DNA from: Rhodoferax koreense
GTDB lineage: Bacteria; Pseudomonadota; Gammaproteobacteria; Burkholderiales; Burkholderiaceae_C
Direction: 5' to 3'
Length of the DNA: 64,000 nucleotides
Assembly (NCBI RefSeq): GCF_001955695.1
Contig: NZ_CP019236.1
Location: 1,550,001-1,614,000, forward strand
Part shown: one piece after another, positions 1 through 14,544 of the stretch
Layout: each line of letters opens with the position of its first letter
How positions within the stretch are numbered: position 1 is the first letter of the stretch
Notes under the pieces: generated by a model
The model's database searches: none
The model's input: the letters and a program-made list of their open reading frames with translations, nothing else
Told to the model about the DNA's origin: nothing
Made by a program: the position numbers and the translations under genes

Positions 1-71
1 GGTGGGCGCCCGGGCCGTTGCGACAGCGCTTGACCTGGGTCAAGTGCGCGGCAGACGGCACCCGGCACGAT

Positions 72-99
72 CTTGAAAACATCCGCAACAGCCTCAGCT
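72..99 (+). promoter_or_regulatory. Candidate sigma-32 heat-shock promoter of clpB
   Basis: CTTGAAA (72-78) matches the sigma-32 -35 consensus. It is followed after 13 bp by CCTCAGCT (92-99), a weaker match to the CCCCATnT -10 box. It lies 42 bp before the clpB start, and clpB is a classic heat-shock gene. Motif match by eye only. Confidence 0.4.
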
Positions 100-140
100 A
101 GACAACAGTTCGGACCAACCAGTTCAAAAGATACACACCC

Positions 141-2741
<2,601 letters not shown>

Positions 2742-2764
2742 GCCCGCCAGGGTGCTGGGTACGG

Positions 2765-2797
2765 GGCCGCCGCGCAGGCTTGCGCGGCGGCCTTTTT
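2765..2797 (+). terminator. Rho-independent terminator after clpB
   Basis: A perfect 12-bp stem (2765-2776 with 2781-2792, loop GGCT) is followed by TTTTT at 2793-2797. It lies 24 bp after the clpB stop. Confidence 0.9.
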
Positions 2798-2900
2798 GCG
2801 TTGCGGCGCCGGTTCCGCCCGACCGTGAAACGCAATACCATGGCCACTGTCGCGTTGCGAAGCGCATACGCCCGCTTCTTGCCCGCCCCGGAGACACCGC

Positions 2901-4436
2901 ATGCCCATCTGGACCGACGGCCTTCTACGCCAGCAGTTGCTGGTGCTGGTCGGCGTCTGTGCGCTGCTGGCCGCAGGCCTTCGGCTGTGGCGGCCATTGC
3001 ACCAGCGTGGCCTGCGCGCGACCTGGGCCTTGCTCAATCTCACCGTGGCCTCGCTGCTGCTGGCCGCACTGCTCGAGGCCAGCGGCCAGCCCGCGTCGAA
3101 CGCGGCGGCGCTGGTACTGCGCCAGGCCGCCCAGGTGCTCGGTGTCTGGGCGGCGATCCAGCTCGGAACCTTGCTGCTGTTCCGCATCTTGCTGCCGGGG
3201 ATGCGCATCCACCTGCCGCAGATTGCGCAGGACCTGACGCTGGCCGGGCTCACGCTGGTCTGGGGCCTGCTGTCGCTGCGGCTGGCAGGACTCGACCCCT
3301 CGCAGTTGTTCGCCACCTCGGCCATCATGACGGCGGTGCTGGCCTTCGCCATGCAGGACACGCTGGGCAACGTGATGGGCGGCGTGGCGCTGCAGCTGGA
3401 CAATTCGCTGCGTGTCGGCGAATGGGTGCAGATCGACGACCTCAGCGGCCGGGTGGTGGACGTGCGCTGGCGCTTCACCGAAATCGTCACCCGCAACCGC
3501 GAGACCGTGGTGGTGCCCAACAGCTGGCTCATGAAGAACCGGTTCCGGGTGCTGCGCCGTCAGCCCGGCCAGCCGCTGCAGTGGCGCCGCCTGGTGCACT
3601 TCAACATCGACCAGGCCGCCTCGCCCGGCAGGGTGTTGCAGGTGCTGGAGCAATCGGTGCGCGACGCCGGCATTTCGCACGTGGCCGAGGCGCCGCCGGC
3701 GAGCGCGGTGCTGATGGAGATCGGCGCGGGCTACCACCGCTACACGCTGCGCTACTGGCTGACCGACCCGCAGTTCGATGACCCGACCGACTCGGCAGTG
3801 CGTGTGCACGCGCTGACGGCGCTCGCGCGCGAAGGGATCCGGCTCGGCGTGCCGGTGGCCGAGCGTTGGCTGACGCAGGAGGACGAGCAGTCGCGCGCGA
3901 CCCGCGAGCAGCGCGAGATGGCACGCCGACTGGCCGCGATCCGCGGCATCGCTCTGTTTGCCAACCTGCCCGAGTCGGAGCAGCAGATCCTGGCCGATCA
4001 TCTGGTGCATGCGCCGTTCGTGGCGGGCAGCGTGATCACGCGCCAGGGCGCGGTGGCGCATTGGCTCTACCTGGTGATCCACGGCGAGGCCGACGTGGTG
4101 GTGGAGGGTGGCAACGGGCACCATGGCGCCCCGGCGGGGCGTACCGTGGTCGCCCGGCTGCGCGACGGCGAATTCTTCGGCGAGATGGGCCTGCTCACCG
4201 GCGAGCCGCGCAGCGCCACGGTGCTGGCGGTGACCGATGTCGAATGCTACCGGCTCGACAAGCAGGGTTTCGGCCAAGTGCTGGCCGCGCGGCCCGAACT
4301 CGCCGGCGAGATCTCCACCTTGCTGGCCCAGCGGCGTGCCGCCACGGACGCCCGGCTCGAGCAATCGGCCTCGGCCGTGCCCAACCGCAGCAAGGACCTG
4401 AAGGCGCGCATGCACGCCTTCTTCTCGGTGAAGTAG
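2901..4436 (+). CDS. MscS-family channel with C-terminal cyclic-nucleotide-binding domain
   Basis: 511-aa inner-membrane protein. The first ~160 residues hold several hydrophobic segments. A pore-lining MscS helix and beta domain follow at about 150-215 (QDTLGNVMGG, then DNSLRVGEWVQIDDLSGRVV and VVVPNSWLMKNRF). The last ~140 residues are a cNMP-binding fold (LFANLPESEQ, GEFFGEMGLLTGEPRSATV), including the FGE and R-SA phosphate-cassette residues. This is the layout of bacterial cyclic-nucleotide-gated (bCNG) channels of the MscS superfamily, so gating by cAMP or cGMP rather than simple tension is plausible. The start ATG has GGAGA upstream. Its TAG stop directly abuts the stop of the convergent cbpM. 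Confidence 0.9.
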   Translation: MPIWTDGLLRQQLLVLVGVCALLAAGLRLWRPLHQRGLRATWALLNLTVASLLLAALLEASGQPASNAAALVLRQAAQVLGVWAAIQLGTLLLFRILLPGMRIHLPQIAQDLTLAGLTLVWGLLSLRLAGLDPSQLFATSAIMTAVLAFAMQDTLGNVMGGVALQLDNSLRVGEWVQIDDLSGRVVDVRWRFTEIVTRNRETVVVPNSWLMKNRFRVLRRQPGQPLQWRRLVHFNIDQAASPGRVLQVLEQSVRDAGISHVAEAPPASAVLMEIGAGYHRYTLRYWLTDPQFDDPTDSAVRVHALTALAREGIRLGVPVAERWLTQEDEQSRATREQREMARRLAAIRGIALFANLPESEQQILADHLVHAPFVAGSVITRQGAVAHWLYLVIHGEADVVVEGGNGHHGAPAGRTVVARLRDGEFFGEMGLLTGEPRSATVLAVTDVECYRLDKQGFGQVLAARPELAGEISTLLAQRRAATDARLEQSASAVPNRSKDLKARMHAFFSVK

Positions 4437-4751
4437 CTACCTCGAGAGCGTTTGCAGGCGGGCCTTGAGCGCCTCGATCTCGTCGAGCAATTGCAGCGCC
4501 AGCGCCGCGCCCGCAGGGTTCACGCCCAGGTCGCGCTGCAGCCGCACGGCCACGCGGGCACGCTGCACATGCACGCCGGTGAAGCGCCACGTCTGCGGTG
4601 CCGTACCTTCGGGGCTGAGCACGCCTTCCTCGACCATCTCCACGACGTATTCGGTGCGCACGCGGCAATGCTGGCAGAGGTCGGCCAGGGTCAGGTCCTG
4701 CTGCTCTTCGTGGATCGGGCCGGTGACGCCGGCCCCCGGGTTCTGGTTCAT
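4437..4751 (-). CDS. cbpM: Chaperone modulator CbpM
   Basis: 104-aa MerR-HTH-like protein that in E. coli binds the J-domain of CbpA and blocks its DnaK and DNA interactions. The sequence shows the family pattern: a central 'LADLCQHCRVRTEYVVEMVE' HTH-like segment, a 'VQRARVAVRLQRDLGVN' stretch and a C-terminal leucine-rich coiled coil (LQLLDEIEALKARL). Its ATG overlaps the cbpA stop (ATGA, 4748-4751), showing translational coupling in a cbpA-cbpM operon. Confidence 0.88.
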   Translation of the reverse strand: MNQNPGAGVTGPIHEEQQDLTLADLCQHCRVRTEYVVEMVEEGVLSPEGTAPQTWRFTGVHVQRARVAVRLQRDLGVNPAGAALALQLLDEIEALKARLQTLSR

Positions 4752-5731
4752 GTCGATGCTCCCAGTTTCGCGCGGGGATTGAAGCTTTTGAACTGTGCCG
4801 CCATGTCGCGGTAGAGCTGGCTCGCGGCATCGGAGTCGGCCGGTGGCACGGCGATCTGCAGCACGAAGTAGAAGTCGCCCGGCGTGCTGCCCGGGATGCC
4901 CCGGCCTTTGAGGCGTAGCTTGCGGCCCGCGGACGAGCCCGCGGGAATCTTGAGCTCGACCTCGCCGCTCGGCGTGGGCACGTTGATCTCGGCGCCCAGC
5001 GCGGCTTCCCAGGGGCTCACGGGCAGGTCGAGGTAGACGTCGCGCTTGTCGACGCGATAGTGCGCATGCGGCTCGAATTCGACCTCGAGGAACAGGTCGC
5101 CCGGCTTGCCGTTGCCCATGCCGGGCGCGCCGCGCCCCGCCAGCCGGATGTGCTGGCCGGCGCGCACGCCGCGCGGAATGGTCACGTCGAGCTGCTGCTC
5201 GCGCATCTGCACCCGGCCCTGTTCATCGCGCTCGGGCACGCGCAGCACGATGCGGCGCGTGGTGCCGGCATAACTGTCCTCCAGCGCGATCAGCACCTTG
5301 GCGTACTGGTCTTCGCCATCGGCCGTGAAGCCGTGGCCGCCCGGGGGCGCGCCGCGTGGCTGGGCACCGCCGAAGCCGTGGCGGAACAGGGTCTCGAAGA
5401 AATCGCTGGCGTCGGCGGCCTCTTCGTCGCCGAACGACTCCCGCGACCCGCGCGGATCGCGACCATGGGCGCGGTTGGCGTTCCAGTCCGGTGGCGGGCG
5501 GAACTCCTGCCCCTCGCGTTGCGCGCCGAGTGCGTCATAGGCGGCGCGCTTCTCGGGGTCCTTCAGCACGGCATAGGCCTCGCCGATGTCCTTGAAGCGT
5601 TGCTCCGCGCCGGCCTCCTTGTTCACGTCGGGGTGGTTCTTGCGCGCGAGCTGCCGGTAGGCACGCTTGATTTCTTCGGGGGTGGCCTCACGCGCCAGGC
5701 CCATCACCTTGTAATAGTCCTTGAATTCCAT
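4748..5731 (-). CDS. cbpA: DnaJ-like co-chaperone CbpA
   Basis: 327-aa class B J-domain protein. The N-terminal J domain (about 1-70) contains the HPD tripeptide (KNHPDVN) that stimulates DnaK ATPase. A Gly/Phe-rich linker follows, then two beta-sandwich substrate-binding domains (about 130-310). There is no zinc-finger CXXCXGXG repeat, which separates CbpA from DnaJ. It is a DnaK co-chaperone and curved-DNA-binding nucleoid protein in E. coli. It is the first gene of the operon with cbpM. Confidence 0.95.
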   Translation of the reverse strand: MEFKDYYKVMGLAREATPEEIKRAYRQLARKNHPDVNKEAGAEQRFKDIGEAYAVLKDPEKRAAYDALGAQREGQEFRPPPDWNANRAHGRDPRGSRESFGDEEAADASDFFETLFRHGFGGAQPRGAPPGGHGFTADGEDQYAKVLIALEDSYAGTTRRIVLRVPERDEQGRVQMREQQLDVTIPRGVRAGQHIRLAGRGAPGMGNGKPGDLFLEVEFEPHAHYRVDKRDVYLDLPVSPWEAALGAEINVPTPSGEVELKIPAGSSAGRKLRLKGRGIPGSTPGDFYFVLQIAVPPADSDAASQLYRDMAAQFKSFNPRAKLGAST

Positions 5732-5869
5732 CTTCGACCCTCATTTGAGAACATGGGGATGTTGTGGAGGCCATGTTAGCGGCATCGTCCCTGCTGGCTG
5801 TGGTCTCTTTGTCGGCCGTGGTCCAATTTGCCGGTGAGGCTTGCGCCTCGTCAATGTGGAGGTTCGTTT

Positions 5870-6199
5870 GTGGACAATTTTCTTGCCGGTATGATCCGCT
5901 TGCTGCTGCGGCTCCTGCTCGTCGGTTTCGCCCTGGTGTTCGCCGCCAGCCTGCTGGTCGTGGTGATGCTGCTGGCCGCCGTTTGGGGCCTGCGTGCGGC
6001 ATGGGCCAGGATCACCGGCCGTCCGGTTACGCCGTGGGTGATGCGCGTGAATCCGGGCGCGGGCTGGAACAGCGTGTTTCGCGCCGGCGATCGCTGGCAG
6101 CCGCGCGCGCGGGCTTCGGCGCCGGCCGGTCCGGTGCAGCGCGAGCGCGACCTGATCGACGTCACCGACGTGCAGGTCAAGGAAACGCGCGCCAGCTGA
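5870..6199 (+). CDS. Small single-pass membrane protein, unknown function
   Basis: 109 aa if read from the GTG at 5870, which sits 7 bp after a good TGGAGG ribosome-binding site (5857-5862). An ATG lies at 5891 but has no such site. Residues about 9-38 form one long hydrophobic helix (VGFALVFAASLLVVVMLLAA), followed by a basic, proline-rich cytoplasmic-type tail. I do not recognise the family. It is convergent with the Bug receptor gene that ends at 6205. Confidence 0.7.
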   Translation: MDNFLAGMIRLLLRLLLVGFALVFAASLLVVVMLLAAVWGLRAAWARITGRPVTPWVMRVNPGAGWNSVFRAGDRWQPRARASAPAGPVQRERDLIDVTDVQVKETRAS

Positions 6200-6204
6200 G
6201 GCGG

Positions 6205-7191
6205 TCAGTCGACCTTCGCGCCGGAGGCCTTCACCACCTTTTCGTACTTGGCGAGTTCGCCGTGCATGAACGCGCCGAACGCCTCGGGCGTGCTGGGCAC
6301 CGGTTCGGCCAGCAGGTTGGCGAAGCGCGTGTGGGTCTCCGGTGCGTTCAGCGCGGCCACGAAGGCTTGGTTCAGCCGGGCGATCACGTCCTTCGGCGTG
6401 TGCGCCGGCGCCACCAGGCCCCACCAGGTGTCGATGGCGAAGCCTTTCAACGTGTGGGCCACGGGGGGCACCTCGGGCAGGGCGCTGCTGCGCGTGGCGG
6501 TGGTCACGGCGATGGCCTTGAGCTTGCCCGAGCGGATGTTCGGCGCCGCCGTGGCCAGTTTGTCGAAGTTGAAGTCGACCTGACCCGACAACAGCGCCAG
6601 CTGCGCCGGGTTGCCGCCGTTGTACGGGATGTGCACGGCGAAGATGCCGGCCTGGGCCTTGAACATCTCACCTGCGAGATGGCCCGCGCTGCCGTTGCCG
6701 CCCGAGGCATAGTTGAGCTTGGCGGGATGCGCCTTGGCATAGGCGATCAGGTCGGCCAGCGTGTTGATCTTCAGCCGCTGCGCGGTGTCCGCATTCATCA
6801 CGAGCACGTTGGGCACGCGCACCATCTGCGTGATCGGCGCGAAGTCGGTGGCGGCATTGAACGGCATCTTGCTGTAGAGCCATGGGTTGACCGCGTTGGT
6901 GGCGGTGGCCGCGATGCCGATCGTCAGGCCGTCGGGCGCGGCCTTGGCCACGGCATCGGCGCCGATGTTGCCGCCGGCGCCGGGCCGGTTCTCGATGATC
7001 ACCGGACCGAGCGTGTCCTTCACCCGTTCGGCCAGGATGCGCGCCGTCAGGTCGATCGGGCCGCCGGCCGCATACGGCACGATGATGCGCAGCGGCCGCG
7101 CCGATGCCTGCGCGTTGGCGTTGTGCTGTGCCGTGCCCAGTGCCGCCAGCGCCACCGCGGCGCAGAACGAGAGAAGTTGTCTTTTGTGCAT
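6205..7191 (-). CDS. Bug/TctC-family periplasmic solute receptor
   Basis: 328-aa exported protein with a Sec signal peptide (MHKRQLLSFCAAVALAALG, cleavage likely after the following ANA). The mature protein has the Bug signatures: 'IIVPYAAGGPIDLTARILAE' near the N-terminus, 'IIENRPGAGGNIG', and 'LNYASGGNGSAGHLAGEMFK'. Bug proteins bind carboxylates for tripartite tricarboxylate transporters and are greatly expanded in Burkholderiales. No TctA/TctB membrane genes are adjacent, so this is an orphan receptor whose ligand cannot be read from context. It lies 58 bp downstream of the lacI-type gene on the same strand. Confidence 0.92.
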   Translation of the reverse strand: MHKRQLLSFCAAVALAALGTAQHNANAQASARPLRIIVPYAAGGPIDLTARILAERVKDTLGPVIIENRPGAGGNIGADAVAKAAPDGLTIGIAATATNAVNPWLYSKMPFNAATDFAPITQMVRVPNVLVMNADTAQRLKINTLADLIAYAKAHPAKLNYASGGNGSAGHLAGEMFKAQAGIFAVHIPYNGGNPAQLALLSGQVDFNFDKLATAAPNIRSGKLKAIAVTTATRSSALPEVPPVAHTLKGFAIDTWWGLVAPAHTPKDVIARLNQAFVAALNAPETHTRFANLLAEPVPSTPEAFGAFMHGELAKYEKVVKASGAKVD

Positions 7192-7249
7192 GGTGTGTCG
7201 CTAAAGGGTTGGCCCAAGCGACGGCGGCCATGTTGCTGGCGTCAAGCCC

Positions 7250-8263
7250 TCACGCAGGCGCCGGGCCGTCACTGTCTCCAGGCAGCAATTCGGGGACACC
7301 GAGGTGCTGCAGGTCTTGCGGCGGGCGGCCGCTCAACCTCGCGAGTGTAAAGTCCACCAGCATGTCGGCCACGGTCTGTGCCGTCGGCTGCACCACGGCG
7401 GTAATGGTATTGCGCAGCAAGACCGAGTCGGGCCCCAGGCCGTCGTAGACGATCAGCGACATGTCCCGCCCGAGGACCTTGCCGGCCTGCAGCGCCGCAT
7501 GCACCGCGCCCACGCCGGCGAGGTGATTGTCGACCAGCACCGCCGTGGGCGGCCGGGGCCGGTTCAGCAGCCGGCTCATCGCCGCGAAACCCGCGCCCCG
7601 ATCCAGTTCCACGCGCTGCACCCCGGCCGGCCCCGCGGCCAACCCGGCCTGTTGCATCGCCCGTTCGAAGCCGCGGTAGCGCAGCGTGGCGAAGTTGTAG
7701 GCCGCGGGGGCGCCGAGGTAGGCGATGTCCCGGTGGCCGAAACCGATGAGGCGTTCGGTGGCCTCGCGGGCGCCGCGTTCGTTGTCGAAGTCCAGCCACG
7801 CGTATGGGTCGGTGAACCGCTCGCTGCGGCCATAGGCCACGAAAGGCACGCCGCGGGCCTGCAGCAGCGCCAGCCGCTGGTCGCGCACCCGGGTGCGCGG
7901 CACCACGAAGGCCGCGATGTGGCCGAGCGCGCGCTGGTAGACCTGCAGTTCGCCTTCGGCCGGTGCCGCAATGATGTGCATGTCGAGGTCTTGCTGTGCC
8001 AGGCGCTCGCCCATGCGGCTCACCACGGCCAGGAACAGGGGATCGCCGAGGTCGCCCGGTGTGATGGGGAAGACCACGCCGATGGCGCCGGCACGGCCCA
8101 GCGCCAGGGCGCGCGCACGGGCGTTGGGCTGGTGGTTCAGCCGCCTGGCCGCATCCGCGACGGCCGCGCGCGTGGCCTTGGCCACCTCCGGATAGCCGTT
8201 CAGCGCACGGCTCACAGTGGTCAACGACAGGCCCAGTTCCTCGGCAATTTTCTTCAGCGACAT
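7250..8263 (-). CDS. LacI-family transcriptional regulator of the disaccharide locus
   Basis: Start chosen at the ATG at 8263 (MSLKKIAEELGLSLTTVSRA), which places the LacI helix-turn-helix at the very N-terminus as in the family; an upstream start would add 20 unlikely residues. 337 aa: HTH, hinge helix (NARARALALG), then a periplasmic-binding-protein-like sensor domain. It is divergent from the ABC sugar-importer operon and most likely represses it from the palindrome at 8378-8391, releasing on binding the imported sugar or a derivative. The specific inducer is unknown. Confidence 0.92.
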   Translation of the reverse strand: MSLKKIAEELGLSLTTVSRALNGYPEVAKATRAAVADAARRLNHQPNARARALALGRAGAIGVVFPITPGDLGDPLFLAVVSRMGERLAQQDLDMHIIAAPAEGELQVYQRALGHIAAFVVPRTRVRDQRLALLQARGVPFVAYGRSERFTDPYAWLDFDNERGAREATERLIGFGHRDIAYLGAPAAYNFATLRYRGFERAMQQAGLAAGPAGVQRVELDRGAGFAAMSRLLNRPRPPTAVLVDNHLAGVGAVHAALQAGKVLGRDMSLIVYDGLGPDSVLLRNTITAVVQPTAQTVADMLVDFTLARLSGRPPQDLQHLGVPELLPGDSDGPAPA

Positions 8264-8377
8264 GGCAGTTGGCGTATTCCGCTCGGATTTCGATCGAATT
8301 TTTCGAAGTAATTGTGTATGCAAATATTCAAAAGAATTATTTTGAAACCAAAACTCGGGTAACTACTGCAATTGGCC

Positions 8378-8391
8378 TCAAAGCGCTTTGA
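8378..8391. promoter_or_regulatory. LacI-type operator palindrome
   Basis: TCAAAGCGCTTTGA is a perfect 14-bp palindrome with the central CG typical of LacI/GalR operators. It lies in the 177-bp divergent region between the regulator (start 8263) and the first importer gene (start 8441), and is the best candidate site for the regulator. Confidence 0.7.
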
Positions 8392-8440
8392 ATATGCTTG
8401 CGCGGCGTTGATTGTCCTCAAAATATAACGAAGGAGAAAA

Positions 8441-9709
8441 ATGAACACATTATGGAAACACATGGCGGCCGGGCTTTCGATCGGTGTCGCCGCGCTCAGC
8501 GCGCACGCCGGCGTGACGATCACCGTATCGTGCGGCACCGTGGGCCAGGACTTCGAGTTCTGCAAGAAGGCCACCGACGAGTGGAGCAAGAAGACGGGCA
8601 ACACCGTGAAGCACCTGACCATCCCGCAGTCCACCTCCGACATCCTCGGCCTGTTCCGGCAGATGTTCGCCGCCAAGTCGACCGATGTGGACGTGATTTC
8701 GGTCGATGTGGTGTGGCCCGGCACGATCAAGGCCCACCTGCTGGACCTCGGCCCCTACAGCAAGGGCGCGGAGAAGGAACACTTCCCGGCCATCGTGTCC
8801 AACAACACGGTCGACGGTAAGCTGCTCGCAATGCCGTGGTTCACCGACGCCGGGGTGCTGTACTACCGCAAGGACCTGCTGGCCAAGTATGGCGAGAAGC
8901 CGCCCACGACCTGGGACGAGCTGACCGCCACCGCCAAGAAGGTAATGGACGGCGAGCGCAAGGCCGGCAATGCCGACATGCAGGGCTATGTCTTCCAGGC
9001 CAAGGCGTACGAGGGTCTGAGCTGCAACAGCCTGGAATGGATCTCGAGCTACGGCGGCGGCGCCATCGTGGACGCCACCGGCAAGGTCACGGTCAACAAT
9101 CCCCAGGCCGCGAAGGCGCTGACCACCGCGGCCGGCTGGATCGGCACCATCGCCCCCACCGGCGTGCTCAACTACGGCGAAGAAGACGCGCGTGGCGTAT
9201 TCCAGAAGGGCAATTCGGTCTTCATGCGCAACTGGCCCTACGCCTGGTCGCTGAGCCAGGGGGCCGACAGCCCGGTGAAGGACAAGGTCGGCGTGGTGGC
9301 GCTGCCCAAGGGCGACGACGGCAAGTCGGCCGCCACGCTCGGCGGCTGGCAGTTGTCGGTGGTCAAGTACTCCAAGCATCCGACCGAAGCCGCGGACCTG
9401 GTGATGTACCTCTCCAGCGCCGCCGTGCAGAAGGACCGCGCCATCCGCGGCTCGTACAACCCGACGATTCCGGCTTTGTACAAGGATCCGGAAGTGCTGA
9501 AGGCCAGCCCGTTCTTCGGCACGCTGTACGACACCTTCACCAACGCCGTGCCACGCCCGGCCACGGTCACCGGGGCGAAATACAACGAGGTGTCCGCCGC
9601 GTTCTGGAACGCTTCGCACGACGTGCTGTCCGGCGGTGCCAAGGCCGACGAGAGCCTGAAGAAGCTCGAAGCCAAGATCAACGCGATCCGGCGCGGACCG
9701 AACTGGTAG
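8441..9709 (+). CDS. ABC transporter sugar-binding protein (ThuE/maltose-like)
   Basis: 422-aa extracellular solute-binding protein, family 1. An N-terminal signal peptide ends near AHAGV. The mature part has family features such as 'DVISVDVVWPGTIKAHLLDL', 'AMPWFTDAGVLYYRKDLLAK' and 'PPTTWDEL'. It would deliver an alpha-linked disaccharide such as trehalose or maltose to the permeases encoded next. A strong AAGGAG site precedes the ATG. First gene of the operon running to 17591, with the LacI operator upstream. Confidence 0.93.
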   Translation: MNTLWKHMAAGLSIGVAALSAHAGVTITVSCGTVGQDFEFCKKATDEWSKKTGNTVKHLTIPQSTSDILGLFRQMFAAKSTDVDVISVDVVWPGTIKAHLLDLGPYSKGAEKEHFPAIVSNNTVDGKLLAMPWFTDAGVLYYRKDLLAKYGEKPPTTWDELTATAKKVMDGERKAGNADMQGYVFQAKAYEGLSCNSLEWISSYGGGAIVDATGKVTVNNPQAAKALTTAAGWIGTIAPTGVLNYGEEDARGVFQKGNSVFMRNWPYAWSLSQGADSPVKDKVGVVALPKGDDGKSAATLGGWQLSVVKYSKHPTEAADLVMYLSSAAVQKDRAIRGSYNPTIPALYKDPEVLKASPFFGTLYDTFTNAVPRPATVTGAKYNEVSAAFWNASHDVLSGGAKADESLKKLEAKINAIRRGPNW

Positions 9710-9821
9710 ACGCTTCCCGCCGTCTTTCTCCCTCCACGCTTCTTCAACCCACTGCGCCCCTCCATCGCCCCCGGCCTCGGGGGCGCGGGTGGTGGCGCCT
9801 GCCGCTTGCCGGAAGAGATGC

Positions 9822-10760
<939 letters not shown>

Positions 10761-10777
10761 AGACAGGGAACCAAGCC

Positions 10778-11623
10778 ATGAACCTCTCCACCCAGCGCCT
10801 GCTCGGCAACATCGGCCTGTACACGCTGGTCGTCCTGATCAGCCTGTTCTGCCTGTTCCCGTTCTACTTCGCCATCGTGACTTCGCTGAAGCAGGGCACC
10901 GAGCTCTTCAGCACCTCGCTTTGGCCCGACGCGCCCACGCTGAAAAACTACATCAGCCTGTTCACCGTGCCGGAACAGCCCTTCGGCCGGCACATCTTCA
11001 ACTCGCTGGGCGTTTCCTTCCTGGTCGTGGTCGCCTCGCTGCTGCTCGGCGTGACGGCGGCCTACGCGCTGGGCCGCATCCAGTTCAAGGGTCGCGGCCT
11101 GCTGCTGCTGTGCGTGCTGGCCGTGTCCATGTTCCCGCAGGTGGCCGTGCTGTCGGGCATGTTCGAGCTGATGCAGACCATCGGGTTCTACAACCACTGG
11201 TGGGGCCTCACGCTGCCCTACATGATCTTCACGCTGCCGTTCACGGTCTGGGTGTTGACGACCTTCGTGCGCGACCTGCCCAAGGAACTCGAGGAGGCGG
11301 CCATCATGGACGGCTGCACCCCCTGGGGCATCATCACCAAGGTGTTCCTGCCGGTGATGTGGCCGGCCCTCGTCACCACCGGCCTCCTGGCCTTCATCGC
11401 GGCCTGGAACGAATTCCTGTTCGCGTTGACCTTTGTGCTGAACAACACCGACCGCACCGTGCCGGTGTCGATCTCGCTGATCAGCGGTGCCGACAAGTAC
11501 GAGATCCCCTGGGGCAAGATCATGGCGGCGTCGGTGCTGGTGACGCTGCCGCTGATCGTGCTGGTGCTGGCCTTCCAGCGCAAGATCGTCGGCGGCCTGA
11601 CCTCCGGCGCCGTCAAGGGATGA
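10778..11623 (+). CDS. ABC sugar transporter permease 2 (MalG/ThuG-like)
   Basis: 281 aa from the ATG at 10778. Hydrophobic throughout, with the EAA motif '[19 protein letters not shown]' and the usual C-terminal 'LTSGAVKG' ending of MalG-type permeases. An open frame extends far upstream but only as a shadow of permease 1. The last codon and stop overlap the start of the GH13 gene (ATGA at 11620-11623). Confidence 0.93.
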   Translation: MNLSTQRLLGNIGLYTLVVLISLFCLFPFYFAIVTSLKQGTELFSTSLWPDAPTLKNYISLFTVPEQPFGRHIFNSLGVSFLVVVASLLLGVTAAYALGRIQFKGRGLLLLCVLAVSMFPQVAVLSGMFELMQTIGFYNHWWGLTLPYMIFTLPFTVWVLTTFVRDLPKELEEAAIMDGCTPWGIITKVFLPVMWPALVTTGLLAFIAAWNEFLFALTFVLNNTDRTVPVSISLISGADKYEIPWGKIMAASVLVTLPLIVLVLAFQRKIVGGLTSGAVKG

Positions 11624-13287
11624 GCGCGCCCATGCCCACCGTCGAAACGCCATGGTGGCGAGGCGGCGTCATCTACCAGGTCTATCCGCGCAGCTTTGCC
11701 GACGGCAACGGCGACGGCATCGGCGACCTGCCCGGCATCACCGCACGGCTGGACCACATCGCCCGGCTGGGCGTGGACGCCGTCTGGCTGTCGCCGTTCT
11801 TCAAGAGTCCGCAGAAGGATTTCGGCTACGACGTCAGCGACTACCGCGATGTCGATCCGATGTACGGCACACTGGCCGATTTCGACGCGCTGGTCGCGCG
11901 CGCGCATGCCCTCGGCCTGAAGGTCGTGATCGACCAGGTGCTGTCGCACTGCTCGGACCAGCACGCCTGGTTCACCGAGAGCCGCAGCAGCCGTGACAAC
12001 CCGAAGGCCGACTGGTTCGTCTGGGCCGACGCCAAACATGACGGCACGCCGCCCAACAACTGGCTCAGCGTGTTCGGCGGCAGCGCCTGGCAATGGGATA
12101 CGCGGCGCTGCCAGTACTACCTGCACAACTTCCTGGCCAGCCAGCCCGACCTGAACATCCACAACCCGGCGGTGCAGGACGCGCTGCTCGCCGAGGTGCG
12201 CTTCTGGCTCGACCGCGGCGTGGACGGCTACCGCCTCGACGCCATCAACTTCTGCTGCCACGACCGGCAATTGCGCGACAACCCCGGCCGGGGTGCACCG
12301 ACACACGTGGACCCGACCGCGCCGGCCGCCAACCCCTATGCCTGGCAGGTGCACCAGTACGACAAGAGCCAGCCCGAGGCCTTGGACTTCCTGCGCCGGC
12401 TGCGCCACCTCGTCGACCAGTACGCCGACACCACCATGGTCGGCGAGATCGGCGACGAACGTGGCGTGGCGCTGATGGCCCAGTACACCAGCGGCGGTGA
12501 CAAGCTGCACATGGCGTATTGCTTCGACCTGCTCGGCCCCACATATGACGCGCCCTATGTGCACGGCCTGCTGGCCAACCTGCAGGCGCAGATCGCGGAT
12601 GGCTGGCCCTGCTGGGCGGTCTCCAACCACGACTGCGTGCGCGTGGCGACGCGCTGGGGCGGCCAGGCGCCGCATCCCGCGCTGCTGCGCCAGGTGGCGG
12701 CGCTGCTGCTGACACTGCGCGGGAGCGCCTGCATCTACCAGGGCGAGGAACTCGGCCTGCCCGAGGTGGACATCGAGCTTGCCGATCTGCAGGACCCCTA
12801 CGGCATCGCGATGTGGCCGCAATACAAGGGCCGCGACGGCTGCCGCACGCCGATGCCGTGGATGGCGGACGCACCCGATCTGGGTTTCGGCAGCGGCCAT
12901 GCGCGGCCCTGGCTGCCGCTGGGCGAGTCCCACCGCGCGCTGGCGGCTGACCGGCAGTGGGCCGATGCGGGTTCGCTGCTGCACCACTACCGCCGACTGC
13001 TGCAGTGGCGGCGCGCGCAGCCGGCCTTGGTGGCCGGTGCAATGGCGCTGCTGCCGTTGCAAGGCCCGGTGCTGGCCTTCGAGCGCACGCATGCCGACCA
13101 GCGGCTGCTGTGTGTCTTCAACCTCGGCGACCAGCCCGCGCGCTACGAGGTCGAGGCGGGTGATTGGCATTTGGCCGAGGACGCTCCCGCCACCACGCCG
13201 GGCACGCACCGCGATGGCCACGCTCTCAAGCTGCCGCCGCACGGCAGCGCCTTTGTCGCGCTTCCCATCTCGCCCATCTCGATTTGA
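11620..13287 (+). CDS. GH13 alpha-glucosidase
   Basis: 555 aa from the ATG overlapping the permease stop. It starts with the oligo-1,6/alpha-glucosidase pattern '[20 protein letters not shown]'. Catalytic residues by GH13 logic: Asp207 in GYRLDAINF (nucleophile), Glu276 in TMVGEIGDE (acid/base), Asp338 in SNHDCVR (transition-state stabiliser). No signal peptide, so it acts in the cytoplasm on the imported sugar. Whether it prefers maltose, sucrose, trehalose or isomaltose cannot be told from sequence alone. Confidence 0.94.
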   Translation: MSAPMPTVETPWWRGGVIYQVYPRSFADGNGDGIGDLPGITARLDHIARLGVDAVWLSPFFKSPQKDFGYDVSDYRDVDPMYGTLADFDALVARAHALGLKVVIDQVLSHCSDQHAWFTESRSSRDNPKADWFVWADAKHDGTPPNNWLSVFGGSAWQWDTRRCQYYLHNFLASQPDLNIHNPAVQDALLAEVRFWLDRGVDGYRLDAINFCCHDRQLRDNPGRGAPTHVDPTAPAANPYAWQVHQYDKSQPEALDFLRRLRHLVDQYADTTMVGEIGDERGVALMAQYTSGGDKLHMAYCFDLLGPTYDAPYVHGLLANLQAQIADGWPCWAVSNHDCVRVATRWGGQAPHPALLRQVAALLLTLRGSACIYQGEELGLPEVDIELADLQDPYGIAMWPQYKGRDGCRTPMPWMADAPDLGFGSGHARPWLPLGESHRALAADRQWADAGSLLHHYRRLLQWRRAQPALVAGAMALLPLQGPVLAFERTHADQRLLCVFNLGDQPARYEVEAGDWHLAEDAPATTPGTHRDGHALKLPPHGSAFVALPISPISI

Positions 13288-13300
13288 CAGGAGACCCCAC

Positions 13301-14491
<1,191 letters not shown>

Positions 14492-14544
14492 GGCTGCGCG
14501 CTCCCGTTCCGTCTTTCCGAGCGCCGATGAGTTCCTGATCACGT

